Below are positions 36,128-43,222 of a stretch of DNA of 44,738 nucleotides, one piece after another. The position numbers and the translations under genes were made by a program. How positions within the stretch are numbered: the stretch's first letter is position 1; the number at the start of each line of letters is the position of its first letter. The notes below the pieces were generated by a model that had not been told where the DNA came from, searched no databases, and saw only the letters and a program-made list of their open reading frames with translations. Origin of the DNA: CAYVUV01 sp964455095 (GTDB taxonomy: Bacteria > Desulfobacterota > Binatia > HRBIN30 > CADEER01); assembly GCA_964455095.1 (NCBI GenBank), contig CAYVUV010000346.1:1-44738 (forward strand), given 5' to 3'.

Positions 36128-36673
36128 TTACTCCGCCGGTGGAGCAGGCGGGTCACCTGGAGGTGGGGGCGGAATGTCCAACCGAGATGGCGGGCTCGAT
36201 TCCGGGTTCCACGACGTCGGCGGTGGCCGCTGAGCACCTCGACGGACCGGGATCTGGTGGCCCTTCGCGTACATGCACTGCATGTACGCTATGTCGTAGC
36301 GACGTTGCAGCTGCCACTCGGCGTAGGAACCGTGCTCGGCGCCCACCGCCGTCCCGCCGAGCAGCCCGACTCCCGAGCCGACGGCGGCCCCGGTCCCCGG
36401 ACTCCCGGCGGCTGCGCCGACCGCGGCCCCCGTGGCCGCACCGACCGCGGCACCGGCCACAGCGCCAGTGACCGTCGACTCCGTAGCAGCCTCCTTTCTG
36501 GTCGTCCCGATCTGTTGCGAAGACCACTGCCGGCAGTCGGCGTCGTCGAACTGGAACTGATCGAACGTCTTGCCGTGGCCTGGAAGCACCAGGACGTTCG
36601 GGCCGGTCGGTAAGGTCGCGCATCCGACCAGGAGCAGTCCGGCCGTGATGGGAAGGAACCAAATCTGGCGCAT
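36128..36673 (-). CDS. glycine-zipper lipoprotein
   Basis: A protein of 181 residues from the ATG at 36673. The signal peptide ends in the lipobox LVGC. A soluble stretch (DQFQFDDADCRQWSSQQIG) precedes a glycine zipper at about residues 68-113 (GAVAGAAVGAATGAAVGAAA), which packs as paired membrane helices in outer-membrane proteins. Then comes a Tyr/Gln/Met segment with Cys (YDIAYMQCMYAKGHQIP) and a Pro-rich tail. Proteins of this type are small outer-membrane lipoproteins of unclear role. It lies 16 bp downstream of the Gly/Tyr-rich gene on the same strand, so they are one operon. Confidence 0.85.
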   Translation of the reverse strand: MRQIWFLPITAGLLLVGCATLPTGPNVLVLPGHGKTFDQFQFDDADCRQWSSQQIGTTRKEAATESTVTGAVAGAAVGAATGAAVGAAAGSPGTGAAVGSGVGLLGGTAVGAEHGSYAEWQLQRRYDIAYMQCMYAKGHQIPVRRGAQRPPPTSWNPESSPPSRLDIPPPPPGDPPAPPAE

Positions 36674-36689
36674 TTCGTTTTCCGCCCGT

Positions 36690-37418
36690 TCAGCGCGGCG
36701 CCGGGGGAACCATGATCCACCCTTCGGGACACCGCGGAATGCTCGGGTAGTATCCTTTGCCGCTCGCGCAGTAGTACCAATATCCTTGCGGTAGCCTGCC
36801 GGACTGCAGCGGTTCTCGTTCAATGTACTCGGATGGTCCTTCCGCACCCGGATCGTCTGTCGGCGGGTAATACCGGTACGGGTAAGCGCGCGGATATACG
36901 TACGGCGCGTAATAGGGATAGGCATACCCATACGGATACGGCCAACCCCACCACGGGTCGTACCACCACCACGGTCCGCCGATGAACACTCCCCCATGCC
37001 ATCCACCACCGCCGTGTCCGTGCCCGCCATGGCCGTGCCCGTCGTGAGGACGGCCGCCGCTGTGAGGACCACCGCCCCCGTGAGGACCACCCCCGCCATG
37101 AGGACCGCCGGCGCCGTAAGGACCACCGCCCACGCGAGGACCGCTGCCGCCATGAGGGCTACCGCCCCCGTAGGGACCACCGCCGGCGCGAGGACCGCCG
37201 CCGACGCCGTGAGGACCACCCCCGGCGCGAGGCCCGCCACCCACGCCGGACGGGCCACCACCCGCGCGAGGACCCCCGACGCCGCGAGGACCGCCGGCGC
37301 CCCGAGAACCAGCGTGTGAACCGCCGAGAACGCCGCCCGAGCGTTGAGCGAAGCCCGCTGTCGCCGCAAAGCTCAGGAGCGCGAGAGGCAACACCAGCAT
37401 TGCAGCCAGCTTGGACAT
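36690..37418 (-). CDS. exported Gly/Tyr-rich repeat protein
   Basis: A protein of 242 residues. The ATG at 37418 has GAGGAA upstream; the TTG one codon earlier is less likely. A signal peptide ends near AGFAQ. Residues about 28-120 are tandem glycine-rich repeats (GGGPHG, GGGPRA, GGGPYG), followed by a His/Gly patch (HDGHGHGGHGHGGGG), a Trp/Tyr/Pro-rich stretch and a conserved-looking end YWYYCASGKGYYPSIPRCPE, a C-terminal motif I recall from small exported proteobacterial proteins. It is likely surface-exposed or cell-wall associated. The His-rich patch could bind metal. It is cotranscribed with the glycine-zipper lipoprotein. Confidence 0.82.
   Translation of the reverse strand: MSKLAAMLVLPLALLSFAATAGFAQRSGGVLGGSHAGSRGAGGPRGVGGPRAGGGPSGVGGGPRAGGGPHGVGGGPRAGGGPYGGGSPHGGSGPRVGGGPYGAGGPHGGGGPHGGGGPHSGGRPHDGHGHGGHGHGGGGWHGGVFIGGPWWWYDPWWGWPYPYGYAYPYYAPYVYPRAYPYRYYPPTDDPGAEGPSEYIEREPLQSGRLPQGYWYYCASGKGYYPSIPRCPEGWIMVPPAPR
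37055..37322. repeat. tandem repeat inside the Gly-rich gene
   Basis: Imperfect units of about 18 bp such as GTGAGGACCACCGCCCCC, with a few 21-bp units, repeat through this stretch. Each 18-bp unit codes for six residues of the GGGPxx type on the minus strand. Repeat number is likely to vary between strains. Confidence 0.75.
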
Positions 37419-37619
37419 CAACCGTTCCTCAATTCCATAAACGAGAGCCCAGCGGAGAAGTTGCGGTCCGTGGAGACCGCGCGACCGTGAAAGGTCACCC
37501 CGCTGCTGAGTTCAACGCGCCCGAACGGATCGAGGGCGGCAGCTCAAGCGCCTTCCGCCGGTCACGCCGATGACGAAATCGCCGACGAAGCGGTGCACGA
37601 GCCACCCGGCCGGGGCGCC

Positions 37620-38717
37620 TCAGTGCAAAAGGATCGGATGCCCGGCGGAGCGGCCGAGGCGACCGGGCTCGCCCCAGACACCCGGGATCTGCGCGGCGCA
37701 CTGCGGGCAGCGGCCGTCGACGATGGCGCAGCGGACGACGCGGAAGCCGCGTCGCTCGACCAGCACCGTGCGGCAGTGCGGGCAGCGCGTGTCCTCGAGG
37801 GGGCCGACACGGCCCGGGATGTTGCCCGCGTAGACGTAGCGCAAGCCCGCGGCTTCGCCGTGCTCGGCGGCCCGCCGCAACGCGTCAACGCCCGTCGCGG
37901 CGCGGTCGGTCATCTTGTAGTCGGGGTGAAACGCGGTGACGTGCCACGGGATGTCCGGCGACACCGAGACGAGGAAGTCGGCGATGCCGCGCAGCTCGGC
38001 ATCCGAGTCGTTGAACCCCGGCACCACCAGCGTCACCACCTCGACCCAGATGCGGCGCTCGACCAGGCCGCGGATGGTATCCAGAACGTTCTCGAGCACG
38101 CCGCCGAGTTTGCGGTAGTGGCGGTCGTCGAAGCTCTTCAGATCGACCTTGTAGAGATCGACCCAGGGGCGCAGGTAGTCCAGCACCTCGGGCGTGCCGT
38201 TGCCGTTCGACACGTAGGCCGTGGTGAGCCCGCACGCCTTCGCCACCTTGAACACCTCGACGGCCCACTCGCTGGTGATGAGCGGCTCGTTGTAGGTGCT
38301 GGTGATGATCTCCGCGTCCTGCGCCAGGGCCAGGTCGACCAGCTCCTCCGGTGCGATGCGGCGAATGGGCGCCACGGCGGCGGGGTCGCGCACCGCCTGC
38401 GAGGTGACCCAGTTCTGGCAATAGCCGCAGTGATAATCGCAGCCGAGCATGCCGAAGCTGAGTGCCAGCGCGCCGGGCTTGACGTGGAAGAACGGCTTCT
38501 TTTCCACCGGATCGCACTGCAGGGCGGCGACGTAACCGCGCGGCACGCGCAGCTCGCCGCCGCGGTTGAAGCGCACCTTGCAGATGCCGACCTTGCCCTC
38601 GGGCAGGTAGCAACGGTGACCGCAGGCCACGCAGCGCAGGGCCTGCTCGGGCAACCGCTCGACCAGTGCGCCGGCGGCCGTCTCACGCCCCAACACCGAT
38701 TGCAGCGAATCTCCCAT
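37620..38717 (-). CDS. amrS: AmrS-like radical SAM enzyme (AmmeMemoRadiSam type)
   Basis: A protein of 365 residues. The radical SAM cluster motif is CDYHCGYC, binding a [4Fe-4S] cluster with S-adenosylmethionine. The N-terminal CVACGHRCYLPEGKVGIC is typical of this PflA-related family, and the C-terminus has two CPxC pairs (RCPHCRTVL; RCPQCAAQIPGVWG) as in other members. The family is linked to AmrA and AmrB (Memo-like) proteins, a system of unknown reaction; neither partner is next to it here. The next upstream gene is an oxidoreductase 53 bp away on the same strand. The symbol follows the family name. Confidence 0.88.
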   Translation of the reverse strand: MGDSLQSVLGRETAAGALVERLPEQALRCVACGHRCYLPEGKVGICKVRFNRGGELRVPRGYVAALQCDPVEKKPFFHVKPGALALSFGMLGCDYHCGYCQNWVTSQAVRDPAAVAPIRRIAPEELVDLALAQDAEIITSTYNEPLITSEWAVEVFKVAKACGLTTAYVSNGNGTPEVLDYLRPWVDLYKVDLKSFDDRHYRKLGGVLENVLDTIRGLVERRIWVEVVTLVVPGFNDSDAELRGIADFLVSVSPDIPWHVTAFHPDYKMTDRAATGVDALRRAAEHGEAAGLRYVYAGNIPGRVGPLEDTRCPHCRTVLVERRGFRVVRCAIVDGRCPQCAAQIPGVWGEPGRLGRSAGHPILLH

Positions 38718-38770
38718 GACGCGAGCGGAATATAGAGCTGCGATCCACCCCCCGCAATGCGCGCCTCCCC

Positions 38771-39769
38771 CTACTCCGCCAGGCGCTCCACCGTCGCCAC
38801 GCGGCCGCTGCGCGCCGCGGCGTAGCAGGCATCGGCGACGGCCACGGCGCGCAGGCCGTCCTCGAGCGTCACCGGCATCGGCGCCCCGCTGCGCAGCGCG
38901 GCGGCAAAGTCGCGCAGCACGTCGCGAATGGTCGGAGCCGGCGCACCGACGTCGATCGGCTCGCGCGCGGTGCCGACGACGCGGTACGCGTAGTGCAGCA
39001 CGTGATCGCCGATCAAGGCGCCGTCTTCGCCCGCCAGCTCGACGTGCCCGGCGCGCCCGCGCGTGGTGCGCGCGCTGGAGATCGTCGCCAGCGCCGCGCC
39101 GCCGCCGAGGCGGACCGTGGCCGCGAAGTTGTCCTCGGTCTTGCGCGTGTTGGTCGATACCATCTGACAGCTCACCGTGTCGGGCTCGAGGCCGGTGAGC
39201 AGGTGCAGCAGGTCGAACATGTGCACCCCGGTGTGCAGCGTCATCCCGCCGCCCGAACGGGCCGGATCGTCGAGCCAGCCCAGCGGCGAGGGCTCGAAGC
39301 GCTGCGTGAACGCCAGCGAATGGATCGGACCGATCGGCCGCGCGCGCTGCTCGGCCATCAGCGCCCGCACGACCGCGTTCCAGCGCAGGGTCTGGGCGAC
39401 CATGACCGGCACCGGATCGGCGCGCAGGGCTGCCAGCATCTGGCGCCCCAATTCCAGACTCGGCGCCGCCGGCTTCTCGAGCAGCACCGGCAGGCGCGCC
39501 CGCGCCGCGCAGGCGATGATGTCGGGGTGCAGCACCGGCGGCACGACGACGATCACCGCGTCGAGATCGCCGCGCCCGATCAGCTCGCGGTAGTCGGCAT
39601 GGGCCTCGGCGCCGAGCGCCTGCGCCGCGGCCGCCGCCTGCGCCGCATCGCGCCGCGCCACCGCCACCAGCTTCAGATCGGTGAAATCCTCGCGCAGGTG
39701 GCGCGCGTAGCGGCTGCCGTGCTTGCCGACGCCGATCAGACCGAGGCGCAGAATCGATTGGGCTGGCAT
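38771..39769 (-). CDS. Gfo/Idh/MocA-family oxidoreductase
   Basis: A protein of 332 residues from the ATG at 39769. The NAD(P)-binding fold starts with RLGLIGVGKHGSRYARHL. The conserved EKP (LLEKPAAPS) lies at the active site, and the C-terminal half is the dimerisation/substrate domain (GGGMTLHTGVHMFDLLHLL), including the conserved histidine pair. Family members oxidise or reduce sugars, inositols or other polyols and many have no assigned substrate. It lies 53 bp upstream of the radical SAM gene on the same strand, which may be a shared transcript. The upstream gap of 561 bp carries repeats only. Confidence 0.92.
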   Translation of the reverse strand: MPAQSILRLGLIGVGKHGSRYARHLREDFTDLKLVAVARRDAAQAAAAAQALGAEAHADYRELIGRGDLDAVIVVVPPVLHPDIIACAARARLPVLLEKPAAPSLELGRQMLAALRADPVPVMVAQTLRWNAVVRALMAEQRARPIGPIHSLAFTQRFEPSPLGWLDDPARSGGGMTLHTGVHMFDLLHLLTGLEPDTVSCQMVSTNTRKTEDNFAATVRLGGGAALATISSARTTRGRAGHVELAGEDGALIGDHVLHYAYRVVGTAREPIDVGAPAPTIRDVLRDFAAALRSGAPMPVTLEDGLRAVAVADACYAAARSGRVATVERLAE

Positions 39770-39865
39770 GTCCGCGGCCGAGGCTACAACACCAGCCCCG
39801 TCGCGCAAGCGCGGCGATCCGTCAGGAAGCCTTCCCCCCTTGGAGACTGTCGATATTCTCCGAAC

Positions 39866-39935
39866 GGGAGGGCGAGGCTCCCGCCGAGCCGTGCCGCAAT
39901 GTGGCAGACGGTTCCGAGGGAGCGTGGCCCTTCCC
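39866..39935. repeat. hairpin repeat, family III, copy 2 (right arm decayed)
   Basis: The left arm 39866-39890 is identical over 25 bases to 25710-25734. The right arm is diverged (GGTTCCGAGGGAGCGTGGCC region), so the stem is broken by several mismatches. This suggests an older copy than the one at 25710-25779. Confidence 0.7.
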
Positions 39936-40028
39936 AAAGAAGAGTCTCACGCGAAGGACACGAAGTCGCGAAGGTGCAGCCAGGCTTTGAATCGCCGAGC
40001 AGAGATGCTGCCCACTCGCACGTTCTCC

Positions 40029-40107
40029 TCGGGGTCGGTATCGGTATCGGGATCGATCAATGCCACAGATCGTTGCCCTTCCATTCCGATAGCGATTCCG
40101 ACCCCGA
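40029..40107. repeat. long imperfect inverted repeat, TCGGGGTCGG family
   Basis: Arms of 24 bases at 40029-40052 (starting TCGGGGTCGGTATCGGTATC) and 40084-40107 pair at 21 positions with a 31-base loop. The arm is itself made of GGTATC/TCGG words. No other copy is in the window. It is upstream of the small exported protein at 40331. Confidence 0.7.
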
Positions 40108-40330
40108 ACCCCGACGGGGCTAAACGAGGATTGATGCGATCGAGAAAATCGACAGTCTCCTTGCGGGGGAAGGTTGAATGGGGGGTTAATGAAATCATCT
40201 GCGCCAGCGGTAGCGGATCGTCAAATCACCCCCACCTCAGCCTCCCCCGTCGGAAGCCGGAGAGTCCGGACCTTTGCTTCACCAACGGCTTCGGATACGA
40301 TCCGCGCCGTCCAAAAAAGGGGGGGAGCCC

Positions 40331-40738
40331 ATGCGTACCATGCTCGGGGGACTGCTCATCGCCGCCGCGCTCGCGACCGCCGTCGCGCCGGCGCGCGCGG
40401 CCTGGGATCCGCAGGTCTATCGCGATCAGGACACGCTCGAGTTCCTCACCGTCGAGGCCGAGGGCGAGCACTGGTCGCCGGTGTGGCTCGTCGTCATCGA
40501 CGGGCAGGTGTACGTGCGGCTCGGCTCGCGTGCCGCCGGGCGCATCGAGCGCAACACCACCAAGCCGATCATCAAGGTGAAGGTCGCCGGCGAGCAGTTC
40601 GACCGCGTGCGCGGCGAACCCGCCCCGGAGATGGCCGAGCGCGTCGCCGCCGCCATGGGCGAGAAGTACACCAGCGACATCTTCGTGCGCTACTTCTCGC
40701 ATCCGCTGACGCTGCGCCTGGTACCTGAAGCGCCGTAA
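40331..40738 (+). CDS. small exported protein, DUF2255-like
   Basis: A protein of 135 residues with a signal peptide (LLIAAALATAVAPARAA). The core DTLEFLTVEAEGEHWSPVWL followed by VIDGQVYVRLGSRAAGRIERN resembles the split-barrel proteins of the DUF2255/F420-flavin-binding group, where WxVxxDGxxYVRS-like strands are typical. Those are usually cytosolic, so a secreted version is unusual; either the signal peptide is real or it is a different family with the same look. The ATG follows GGGGGAGCCC. No partner genes are adjacent; copy B of the inverted-repeat element lies 45 bp downstream. Confidence 0.7.
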   Translation: MRTMLGGLLIAAALATAVAPARAAWDPQVYRDQDTLEFLTVEAEGEHWSPVWLVVIDGQVYVRLGSRAAGRIERNTTKPIIKVKVAGEQFDRVRGEPAPEMAERVAAAMGEKYTSDIFVRYFSHPLTLRLVPEAP

Positions 40739-40782
40739 GCCTTGGACGGCGGCAGCTATGCTCAGCAATGCCGTCGTCAGGT

Positions 40783-40888
40783 GATCACGAAAACGCGACA
40801 GTACGAAAACACGAAGCTCTGATCCGGAGGCCTGAAACTTCTGCGTTTATCTTTCGTGCTGTCGCTCTTTCGCGGTTTCGTGATTCTC
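40783..40888. mobile_element. AT-rich terminal-inverted-repeat element (MITE-like), copy B
   Basis: The ends ATCACGAAA (40784-40792) and TTTCGTGAT (40876-40884) are inverted copies, and the inside again has CGAAA and TTTCG words. It is about the same length as copy A at 7741-7852 and ends in the same TTTCGTGATTCTC. It lies between the small exported protein and an SDR gene. Confidence 0.6.
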
Positions 40889-40907
40889 CATCCTGCTCCA
40901 TCGGCAC

Positions 40908-41723
40908 TCACGCCTTGCGGAAGATCGCCCCGGCGTCGCCCGCCGGCGGCGCAAACGGCCGCGCCGACCGCGACGGCATGATGCCGTGCCGGGCGCGCAG
41001 CTCCTGCATGCCGGCGTTGTGGCCGGTGTAGCTCGGCGGCTGGCGCAGCATCCACAGGATACCTTCGGCCGGCACCTCGGTCGGCTCCCAGTCGGAGTGA
41101 TCGACGCCGGGTAGGTTGGCGACGAACCCTTCCGACGCCACCGGCACGTCGATGCGAAACGTGTTGACCGCGATGCCGTGCGGCTGGAGCTGCTGGGCCG
41201 CGTCGATCGTCAGCCGCTCGAGGGCCGCCTTCGACATCCCGTAGGCCATCAGGCCCGGGAAGGCGTGCAGCGCGGCAGCCGAGGAGACGTTGATGATGGC
41301 GCCGGCGCCGCGCGCGATCATCGCCGGCAGTGCCAGCTGCATGGTCAGCAGCGGCGCGCGCAAGTTGACGTTCATGATCAAGTCGAAGCGCCGCATGGGC
41401 AACTGCAGGTCGCCGGGGAACGTGATGGCGGCGTTGTTGATGACGATGTCGAGCCGGCCGAAGTGGTTCTGCGCCGTGTGCACCATGCGCGCCACCTCGG
41501 CGTCGTCGGCGAGGTTGGTCGGCACGGCCAGCGCCCGGCGACCGCGTTGCTCGACCTGCCGCACCGTCTCGTCGATCGTCCCGGGCAGTTTGAGCGGCGA
41601 CGCGTCGGTCGCCCGCGCGGCGCACACCACGTCGACCCCCGCTTCCGCCAGGGCAATCGCCACCGCGCGCCCGACGCCGCGGCTCGCTCCCGTGACCAGC
41701 GCGACCTTTCCCGTCAACTCCAT
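40908..41723 (-). CDS. short-chain dehydrogenase/reductase
   Basis: A protein of 271 residues. TGASRGVG binds NAD(P), INNAAI is the NNAG position, and the catalytic Ser, Tyr and Lys are in VSSAAALHAF and YGMSKAALE. It reduces or oxidises a hydroxyl/ketone substrate. The C-terminal part (GILWMLRQPPSYTGHNAGM) continues past the core by about 30 residues. GGGGGC lies before the ATG at 41723. The next gene upstream on the same strand ends 70 bp away. Confidence 0.92.
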   Translation of the reverse strand: MELTGKVALVTGASRGVGRAVAIALAEAGVDVVCAARATDASPLKLPGTIDETVRQVEQRGRRALAVPTNLADDAEVARMVHTAQNHFGRLDIVINNAAITFPGDLQLPMRRFDLIMNVNLRAPLLTMQLALPAMIARGAGAIINVSSAAALHAFPGLMAYGMSKAALERLTIDAAQQLQPHGIAVNTFRIDVPVASEGFVANLPGVDHSDWEPTEVPAEGILWMLRQPPSYTGHNAGMQELRARHGIMPSRSARPFAPPAGDAGAIFRKA

Positions 41724-41792
41724 CCGTCGTGCCCCCTTTCGACACTTACGCAGGCCCAGCGCGGGCGGTCAAATCGGCCCCTGATCGCCCGC

Positions 41793-42296
41793 TCACCACC
41801 CGAACAGTTTGTAGATGATGCGGCCAAACGTCACGGTGCTGGGACTGCCGGCGCGCACCGGGCCCTTCGCGGCGTCGACGCCGACCAGCAGCTCGTCCCA
41901 CGCCGGGGCCTGGGTCGAATCGACGGGCAGGGCGAAGCTCACCTCGATGCGCTCGCCGGGCTTCACCATGCCGAGCGCAAACGTGCGCACGCCCTCGGCG
42001 TCGCGCACTGCGAAGGCGCGATCGACCTTGCCGTACGTGCGGACCCTGGGCCGCATCAGGGCGCGGTCGAGCCAGGCGCTGCGCAGACGCACGTCGAGCT
42101 GCGGCTGCGGCTCCGTGCCGGTGTTGCCGACTTCGAAGGCGTAGATCGAGATGCAACCGTGCGGCGTGCACGCCGTCAGCGGCGCGCCGCCGCCGTATAG
42201 CACTTCGTGATCGGGCTGGGAGAAAATCGAGGCGCCGCCGGCCAGCAGCGACACACCTCCGACCGCGAGCAGGGTCCACTTGAGCTGCCGCCGCAC
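41793..42296 (-). CDS. membrane-anchored protein of unknown function
   Basis: From the GTG at 42296 the product has 167 residues and starts MRRQLKWTLLAVGGVSLLAG, an N-terminal membrane anchor or signal peptide; an upstream ATG at 42356 would add 20 residues with little Shine-Dalgarno support and would leave only 23 bp to the divergent start. The rest is strand-rich, with a CTPHGC pair and a segment VGNTGTEPQPQLDVRLRSAW that reads like an immunoglobulin-type fold. No motif I can name. It is divergent from the secreted haem/dockerin-like pair. Confidence 0.65.
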   Translation of the reverse strand: MRRQLKWTLLAVGGVSLLAGGASIFSQPDHEVLYGGGAPLTACTPHGCISIYAFEVGNTGTEPQPQLDVRLRSAWLDRALMRPRVRTYGKVDRAFAVRDAEGVRTFALGMVKPGERIEVSFALPVDSTQAPAWDELLVGVDAAKGPVRAGSPSTVTFGRIIYKLFGW

Positions 42297-42379
42297 GGGT
42301 CCCGTATAGCACACCGGGCATTGCCTCAACCCTGCGATTTGTTCATGAATCAGCATTCAAAGAAGGAGCGGTGAGGACA

Positions 42380-43222
42380 ATGTTCGCGAAGCTCGTCTGC
42401 CAGATCCTGCAATTCTCCGCCGCCACGGCATTGTGTCTTGCCGCGGCTGTGGTGCCGGCGGCGGCGAATAGCACCGGCAAGATCGGCGCCTCGGGAAAAC
42501 AGGGTCAGAACTGCAACCAGTTTCTGTGTCACGGCGGCGGCACGCCGCCGCGCGTCAGTTTCACCGGGCCTGACACCGTCGACCTCGGCCAGATGGCGAC
42601 CTTTCGCTTCGCCGTGCAATCGCAAGCGACGGAGCAAACCGCCGCCGGGTTCAACATCGCCGCCAGCGCGGGCACCCTCGCAACGCTCTCGCCGCCGGAC
42701 GGCGTTCGCGCCCAGCTCGGCGAGCTGACACACAACCAGCCGCGCAACAACAACGCCACGGGAGAAGCAGCGTGGGAATTCACCTGGACCGCCCCCGAGC
42801 AGCCGGGCGACTACACGCTGTTTGGCTCCGGCAACAGCGTGATCGTGGACGGCAGCTCCGGCGACGACGCCGCGACCTCGGCGACCTTCGTCGTGCATGT
42901 GGTCGCCGCCGGCGACACGCCGACGCCCACGCCGCCGCAGACAGCGACCTTCACCCCGACGCAGACGCCCACCAGCACGCGCACCAGCTCGCCGACGTCA
43001 ACGGAGACGAAGACGCCGGTCCCCGGCCCGTGCATGGGCGACTGCGATGCGAGCGGAGACGTCGATGTCGCCGAGCTGATCTCCGGCGTCAACATCGCGC
43101 TCGGCACCGCGGCGCCAGCCACCTGCCCGGCCTTCGGCGGCGACGCCCAGCCGCCTGTCCAGGTCGCCGAGCTGGTCGTCGCCGTGCGCAACGCCATCAA
43201 CGGGTGCCCGCCTCCGAACTGA
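42380..43222 (+). CDS. secreted choice-of-anchor V-like haem protein with dockerin-like C-terminus (paralogue 1)
   Basis: A protein of 280 residues from the ATG at 42380 (a GTG at 42371 is closer to the AAGGAG). After a signal peptide (ending near PAAANS) comes a CX4CH site, Cys45-Cys50-His51, in GQNCNQFLCHGGG, where the paralogue has CNKCHGGG. A beta-rich domain (GFNIAASAGTLATL; AAWEFTWTAPEQPGDYTLFG) follows; this layout recalls the choice-of-anchor V family. A PT-rich linker leads to CMGDCDASGDVDVAELISGV, a dockerin-like calcium loop, and a second, loop-degenerate copy (GGDAQPPVQVAELV). It probably sits outside the cell. Its stop overlaps the paralogue start. Confidence 0.85.
   Translation: MFAKLVCQILQFSAATALCLAAAVVPAAANSTGKIGASGKQGQNCNQFLCHGGGTPPRVSFTGPDTVDLGQMATFRFAVQSQATEQTAAGFNIAASAGTLATLSPPDGVRAQLGELTHNQPRNNNATGEAAWEFTWTAPEQPGDYTLFGSGNSVIVDGSSGDDAATSATFVVHVVAAGDTPTPTPPQTATFTPTQTPTSTRTSSPTSTETKTPVPGPCMGDCDASGDVDVAELISGVNIALGTAAPATCPAFGGDAQPPVQVAELVVAVRNAINGCPPPN

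Larger units (their letters stand above)
39770..40330. other. repeat-filled gene-free gap
   Basis: This 561-bp stretch has no supported gene. It holds a decayed copy of repeat family III (39866-39935), a CGAA-word remnant near 39942-39975 (TCACGCGAAGGACACGAAG) and a long inverted repeat (40029-40107). Reading frames crossing it (for instance 39947-40198 on the minus strand) are made of repeat sequence. Confidence 0.7.

Noticed and set aside
37055..37322. Possible CRISPR-like array
   Set aside because: The repeat units are adjacent, in frame and code for GGGPxx residues; there are no spacers of constant length.
39947..40198. An 83-residue minus-strand frame in the gene-free gap
   Set aside because: Most of it is the inverted repeat at 40029-40107, giving Asp/Thr and Gly/Ile runs; no homology pattern or ribosome site.
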